From NCBI GenBank assembly GCA_031376425.1, contig JANMDR010000108.1, forward strand, positions 1-18,048: a stretch of DNA of 18,048 nt. Reading direction: 5' to 3'. The DNA comes from JANMDR01 sp031376425. GTDB taxonomy: Bacteria; Pseudomonadota; Gammaproteobacteria; Burkholderiales; Usitatibacteraceae. Of the stretch, positions 15,260 to 18,048 are shown one piece after another. Each line of letters starts with the position of its first letter. The first letter of the stretch is position 1. The translations under genes and the position numbers were made by a program. A model generated the notes under the pieces. It was not told the origin of the DNA. It searched no databases and saw only the letters and a program-made list of their open reading frames with translations.

Positions 15260-15853
15260 CTAGCGCTTGAGCAACGCCGAAAGCGCATCCGTAATCATAT
15301 TATGATCCTGAGGCACTTGGCCACTCGGCGTCACGTGGTTAATCAGTTGCGGCAACATTTGCGCCAGACCACCAGAAACATCGCCGTGGCTCATGCCCAG
15401 CTTTTCCGCCATTTGGCTAATTTGATCTTTACCGAACGCTTGCGTTACCTGATCACCGGAAACAGGCAAATTTTCGCCTTGACTAACCCATGAATTGACC
15501 TGGTCACCCATTCCATTTTTTTGGAATGCCTCAATTAAACTACCTAAACCACCCATGCCACCCATACCACCACCCTGCTGCTGTTGTGGTTGGCCACCAC
15601 CCATGAGGCCACCTAGTATGTCACTTAAGCCACCACCTGCGCCACCCGTGTTGCCCTGCTGTGCTTGACCGCCGCCCATGATGCTGCCCAATACGTCACC
15701 CAATCCACCGCCTCCTTGTTGGCCACCACCTTTGTGCATCAGCATTTGTAGCGCCATTTGCAGCAATGCATTATTGCCACCACCTTGCTGCTGCTGTCCA
15801 CCACCTAGTGCACTACCCAGTACGTTTCCCAATAAACCGTCTAATAAACCCAT
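15260..15853 (-). CDS. YidB-family (DUF937) protein with Gly/Gln repeats
   Basis: A 197-residue protein of the YidB/DUF937 family, whose function is not established. The C-terminal domain (about 100-197) carries the family features: GSLIEAFQKNGMGDQVNSWV, GENLPVSGDQV, FGKDQISQMAEKLGMS and MLPQLINHVTPSGQVP. The first 96 residues are dominated by Gly and Gln with three copies of a short helix-like unit: GLLGNVLGSALGGGQQQQ (6-23), GLGDVLGSIMGGGQAQQ (50-66) and GLSDILGGLMGGGQPQQQQ (75-93). No signal peptide is seen. The start is firm: AAGGAG stands 7-8 bases before the ATG. It follows the M16 peptidase gene on the same strand after 111 bases that hold direct and inverted repeats, and it ends in a terminator. 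Confidence 0.87.
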   Translation of the reverse strand: MGLLDGLLGNVLGSALGGGQQQQGGGNNALLQMALQMLMHKGGGQQGGGGLGDVLGSIMGGGQAQQGNTGGAGGGLSDILGGLMGGGQPQQQQGGGMGGMGGLGSLIEAFQKNGMGDQVNSWVSQGENLPVSGDQVTQAFGKDQISQMAEKLGMSHGDVSGGLAQMLPQLINHVTPSGQVPQDHNMITDALSALLKR

Positions 15854-15899
15854 GATGATGCTCCTTTAAATTTTGTTTTTGATATCGAAAATTTAGATT

Positions 15900-15918
15900 A
15901 CTTAACCGCACTTAACCG
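15900..15918. repeat. 9-bp tandem direct repeat upstream of yidB
   Basis: ACTTAACCG occurs twice with one base between (15900-15908 and 15910-15918; period 10), about 47-65 bases before the yidB start. One-helical-turn spacing would suit two regulator monomers on the same face of the DNA. There is no clear promoter beside it, so the role is unknown. Confidence 0.5.
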
Positions 15919-15967
15919 TTACGCTACCAAACTAGCGTAACAGGTTTTCAATTTACCGGTTACGCTA
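15918..15967 (-). promoter_or_regulatory. Overlapping hairpins between the M16 peptidase gene and yidB
   Basis: On the minus strand TAGCGTAAC (15967-15959) begins with the peptidase TAG stop. GTTACGCTA (15941-15933) and a second TAGCGTAAC (15926-15918) follow. The middle arm can pair perfectly over 9 bp with either neighbour: a tight hairpin with a 6-base loop, or a longer one with a 17-base loop that includes the stop codon. No T run follows, so this is not a standard terminator; mRNA stabilisation, attenuation or a protein site are possible. Confidence 0.5.
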
Positions 15968-18048
15968 AAAGCCACCTTTTTTCCTATCACCCGCCTTAAT
16001 AATTGTAATTTTGGTGACGTCGATGTGACGACGCAAAGCCGCTAACAAATCTTCAGGTTTTAAGGCGAGATATTTCTCATCTAGCTGTTTCGAAAATTGG
16101 AAATTTCTGTCCGTATAAAGTAGTGCCGTCCACGTGCTTGCCAGACTCCCATCTTGCGCGCGGCGCTGTGCACGCTGCTGCAACATTCCTGATTTTGCTG
16201 CCGCCACTTCTGAGAACGTAAAGCCATCTTTAAGCGCTTTCGCCATCTCGTCGTTAAACGCCGCTTCTACTTTCAACAGGTTTTGCGGTGCTGCGATGGC
16301 GTTCACACTCCAAGCTGCCGCACGATCTGTTGAGCCCACATTCAATTGGGAACCCACACCATAACTCAAGCCCTCCTTCATACGAATGCGCTCAGCCAAT
16401 CGCGAATTTAATCCTGCACCACCACCAATAATATAGTTCGCTAGACTTAGCGCAGCAAAATCAGCATCATCATCGCGCATATTGATATTAATGCGGGCTA
16501 AAAATACGCCATTTTCTTTGTCTGGCGTATCCACTGTTAAATTTGCGGCGGCAATTTCTTTATATACGGATTCAATACGTTTGTAGCTGATAGGGCTTTG
16601 CCAATCTGTAAATGCTTCAGTAATCACCTGGGTGGTTTTGGCTTCATCAAAATCACCCACAATAGCAATCTCGCCACTGCCAGCACCCACGTAAGTGCGA
16701 TGAAATGTTGCTACGTCCAGCAACTGCGTGGCTGCTACGTCAGCAAGCGCTTCAGCCATCGTTTGGCTATAGCGCCAGTCACCTTTTGCATAGGTATTAA
16801 AATGAGTGGCTAATACCTCGTTGCCACGCGCATTGGGCTCACTCAATCCAGACTCAATACTGGCGATGGTTTGCTTTTTTAACTGCTCAAATTCAGATTG
16901 CGGAAAATTCGCTTCGCGCAGAACATGCGCTAGTAGGCGAATGGCATCATGCAAATGCGTGCGCTTGGTTTCAAAATAGGCACCACTAGAAGAAAATCCA
17001 CCGGAAATTTTTAGCTTTTCCATTTCATCGGCTAGCTGTGCACGGCTAAATTTGCTGGTTCCGCGCGTGACCATCTCTGCTGCAAAACCTGCAATTGTGC
17101 TTTTATTGAAGAGCGATTTTTCATCACCAAAGTTAAAATTAAAGCGCACATTCACCGTTTCGCCGCGATTTTTCTTGGAGAGCATCGCAACTTTTAACCC
17201 GCCAATTTTGCTTAAGTTTGATCGCTTGGTAATATTTTCTGGCGATGGATCAAACGCTTCTGCCAGACTCACTGTGGTCTTTGGCGCGTAGTCTTTTAGC
17301 ACATCAGCAATCTTTGGCGCTGCAGGCATTTCTACGCGCAACGGCATATCTTCGGGAATAAACATGCCCACTACCCGATTGTCACGGGTGTAATATTTTT
17401 TAGCTGCCGCTGCAATCCGTTCTAGCGTCACTTTTTCTAATTGATCGCGCGAATAAAAAAATAAGCGCCAATCGCCCAAGGCAATATATTCAGACATCTG
17501 CACACCTAGGTTCTCATGATCGTTGAGCGTACTTTCAAACTGATTACTAATTTTGCGCACCACGCGTTCAATTTCTTCTTTGGTGACTGGATTTTTTTCA
17601 AACTCTTCAACAATACGCGTCAATTCAGCCTGTACCGGCTCGACTGGATCGTCCTTTTTTACCATCGCACCGATGAGGTGGAGGCCAGCATCCACACCAA
17701 AAAGCGTAAAGGCTTGTACACCAGTAGCCTTACCCGTCTCTACCAAAGCCTTGTGCAAACGGCCATTAGGTGTATCCCCCAAAATAGCATCGAATAAGCC
17801 AATTGCATCAGCATCAGCATGCAGCCCTGACGGCACTTTATAGCCAAGGGCAACAATTTTTTCGTCCCCTTTGCGCCGTACAATAAATGTCCGTTCCCCA
17901 TCCTGGGCAGGCTCTATGGTCCAGAGTTTGGGTAATTCACGTTTAGGTTTAGGAATACCACTAAACGTCTTATGAATTAGGGCTAGCGTCTTCGACTCAT
18001 CAAATTTTCCTGCGACTAGCAAGACGGCATTATCAGGTTGATAATAGC
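15965..18048 (-). CDS. M16 (insulinase-family) zinc peptidase, 5' truncated by window edge
   Basis: About 694 codons of a gene that continues beyond the right edge; the frame is open to the last base and begins YYQPDNAVLLVAGKFDES, the usual strand between the catalytic domain and first M16_C domain. The HXXEH zinc site is therefore outside the window and cannot be checked. Visible are the rest of the first M16 half, a linker near NITKRSNLSKIGGLKVAML, and the second, normally inactive half (FNFGDEKSLFNKSTIAGFAA, MVTRGTSKFSRAQLADEME). The second half has SSSGAYFETKR in place of a metal motif, and YIIGGGAGLNSRLAERIRMK and EGLSYGVGSQ follow. Bacterial members of this size (about 900 residues) are often exported to the periplasm, but the signal region is not visible. 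A TTG at 18022 should not be taken as the start, because homology continues upstream. The stop is TAG at 15967-15965, within a repeated 9-mer. Confidence 0.9.
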   Translation of the reverse strand, partial: YYQPDNAVLLVAGKFDESKTLALIHKTFSGIPKPKRELPKLWTIEPAQDGERTFIVRRKGDEKIVALGYKVPSGLHADADAIGLFDAILGDTPNGRLHKALVETGKATGVQAFTLFGVDAGLHLIGAMVKKDDPVEPVQAELTRIVEEFEKNPVTKEEIERVVRKISNQFESTLNDHENLGVQMSEYIALGDWRLFFYSRDQLEKVTLERIAAAAKKYYTRDNRVVGMFIPEDMPLRVEMPAAPKIADVLKDYAPKTTVSLAEAFDPSPENITKRSNLSKIGGLKVAMLSKKNRGETVNVRFNFNFGDEKSLFNKSTIAGFAAEMVTRGTSKFSRAQLADEMEKLKISGGFSSSGAYFETKRTHLHDAIRLLAHVLREANFPQSEFEQLKKQTIASIESGLSEPNARGNEVLATHFNTYAKGDWRYSQTMAEALADVAATQLLDVATFHRTYVGAGSGEIAIVGDFDEAKTTQVITEAFTDWQSPISYKRIESVYKEIAAANLTVDTPDKENGVFLARININMRDDDADFAALSLANYIIGGGAGLNSRLAERIRMKEGLSYGVGSQLNVGSTDRAAAWSVNAIAAPQNLLKVEAAFNDEMAKALKDGFTFSEVAAAKSGMLQQRAQRRAQDGSLASTWTALLYTDRNFQFSKQLDEKYLALKPEDLLAALRRHIDVTKITIIKAGDRKKGGF

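Noticed and set aside
18020..18022. TTG at 18022 as start of the M16 peptidase
   Set aside because: The frame stays open to the window edge and the upstream residues YYQPDNAV match the family, so the gene is truncated by the window rather than starting here.
1..18048. CRISPR array, tRNA/rRNA, insertion sequence, phage or defence island
   Set aside because: No spaced repeat series, RNA-gene signature, transposase or integrase motif, terminal inverted repeat or defence-protein motif was seen on either strand.

Overview
The window reads as a stretch of ordinary bacterial chromosome, most likely from a betaproteobacterium of the order Burkholderiales. The basis is gene content: rluB with long Arg-rich and Ala/Lys-rich tails and a probable scpB tail in front of it, dapE beside prmB, a YidB-family gene, and a secreted protease with the DLWWN/SGWG repeats that I associate with betaproteobacterial exoproteins. 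GC content is moderate by eye. An Oxalobacteraceae-like (Undibacterium-type) host would fit, but this is inference from memory. I see no rRNA, tRNA, CRISPR array, transposase, integrase or phage gene. Coding density is high and no gap exceeds 200 bases.

Layout. (1) 1-3231, plus strand: the 3' end of a probable scpB, overlapping rluB by 7 bases (ATGGTAG). rluB encodes a 1034-residue 23S rRNA pseudouridine synthase in which only about a quarter is catalytic core. A clear intrinsic terminator follows. (2) 3426-4853, plus: an unusual fusion of an N-terminal cupin-like domain with a C-terminal DUF2867-like domain. (3) 4906-9592, minus: six tightly packed genes, transcribed in the order NUDIX hydrolase, EamA/DMT transporter, long Mpo1-like (DUF962) protein, short Mpo1-like protein, dapE, prmB. 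Several junctions overlap or nearly touch, so this looks like one operon. (4) 9593-9746: a divergent intergenic region with an 11-bp direct repeat. (5) 9747-13426, plus: a secreted trypsin-fold (lysyl-endopeptidase-like) protease with a PPC domain and two tandem C-terminal repeats, then an NAD-dependent epimerase/dehydratase. (6) 13507-18048, minus: an M16 (insulinase-family) peptidase cut by the window edge, a YidB-family protein, and a fatty acyl-CoA synthetase. A terminator lies between yidB and the synthetase gene.

How the genes relate. rluB and prmB both modify the large ribosomal subunit (23S rRNA and protein L3) but sit in separate transcription units. dapE belongs to lysine and peptidoglycan precursor synthesis. 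The two Mpo1-like proteins belong to a family that, in yeast, shortens 2-hydroxy fatty acids by oxidation. The acyl-CoA synthetase could activate such products, but it is in another operon, so any link is speculative. Several start codons were moved downstream of the longest possible ORF on ribosome-binding-site, homology or signal-peptide grounds; each entry gives the reason.

I found no convincing novel multi-gene system. The most interesting items are the cupin-DUF2867 fusion, the overlapping pair of Mpo1-like genes, the disordered tails and internal insertion of RluB, the duplicated C-terminal module of the protease, and two mutually exclusive hairpins upstream of yidB.
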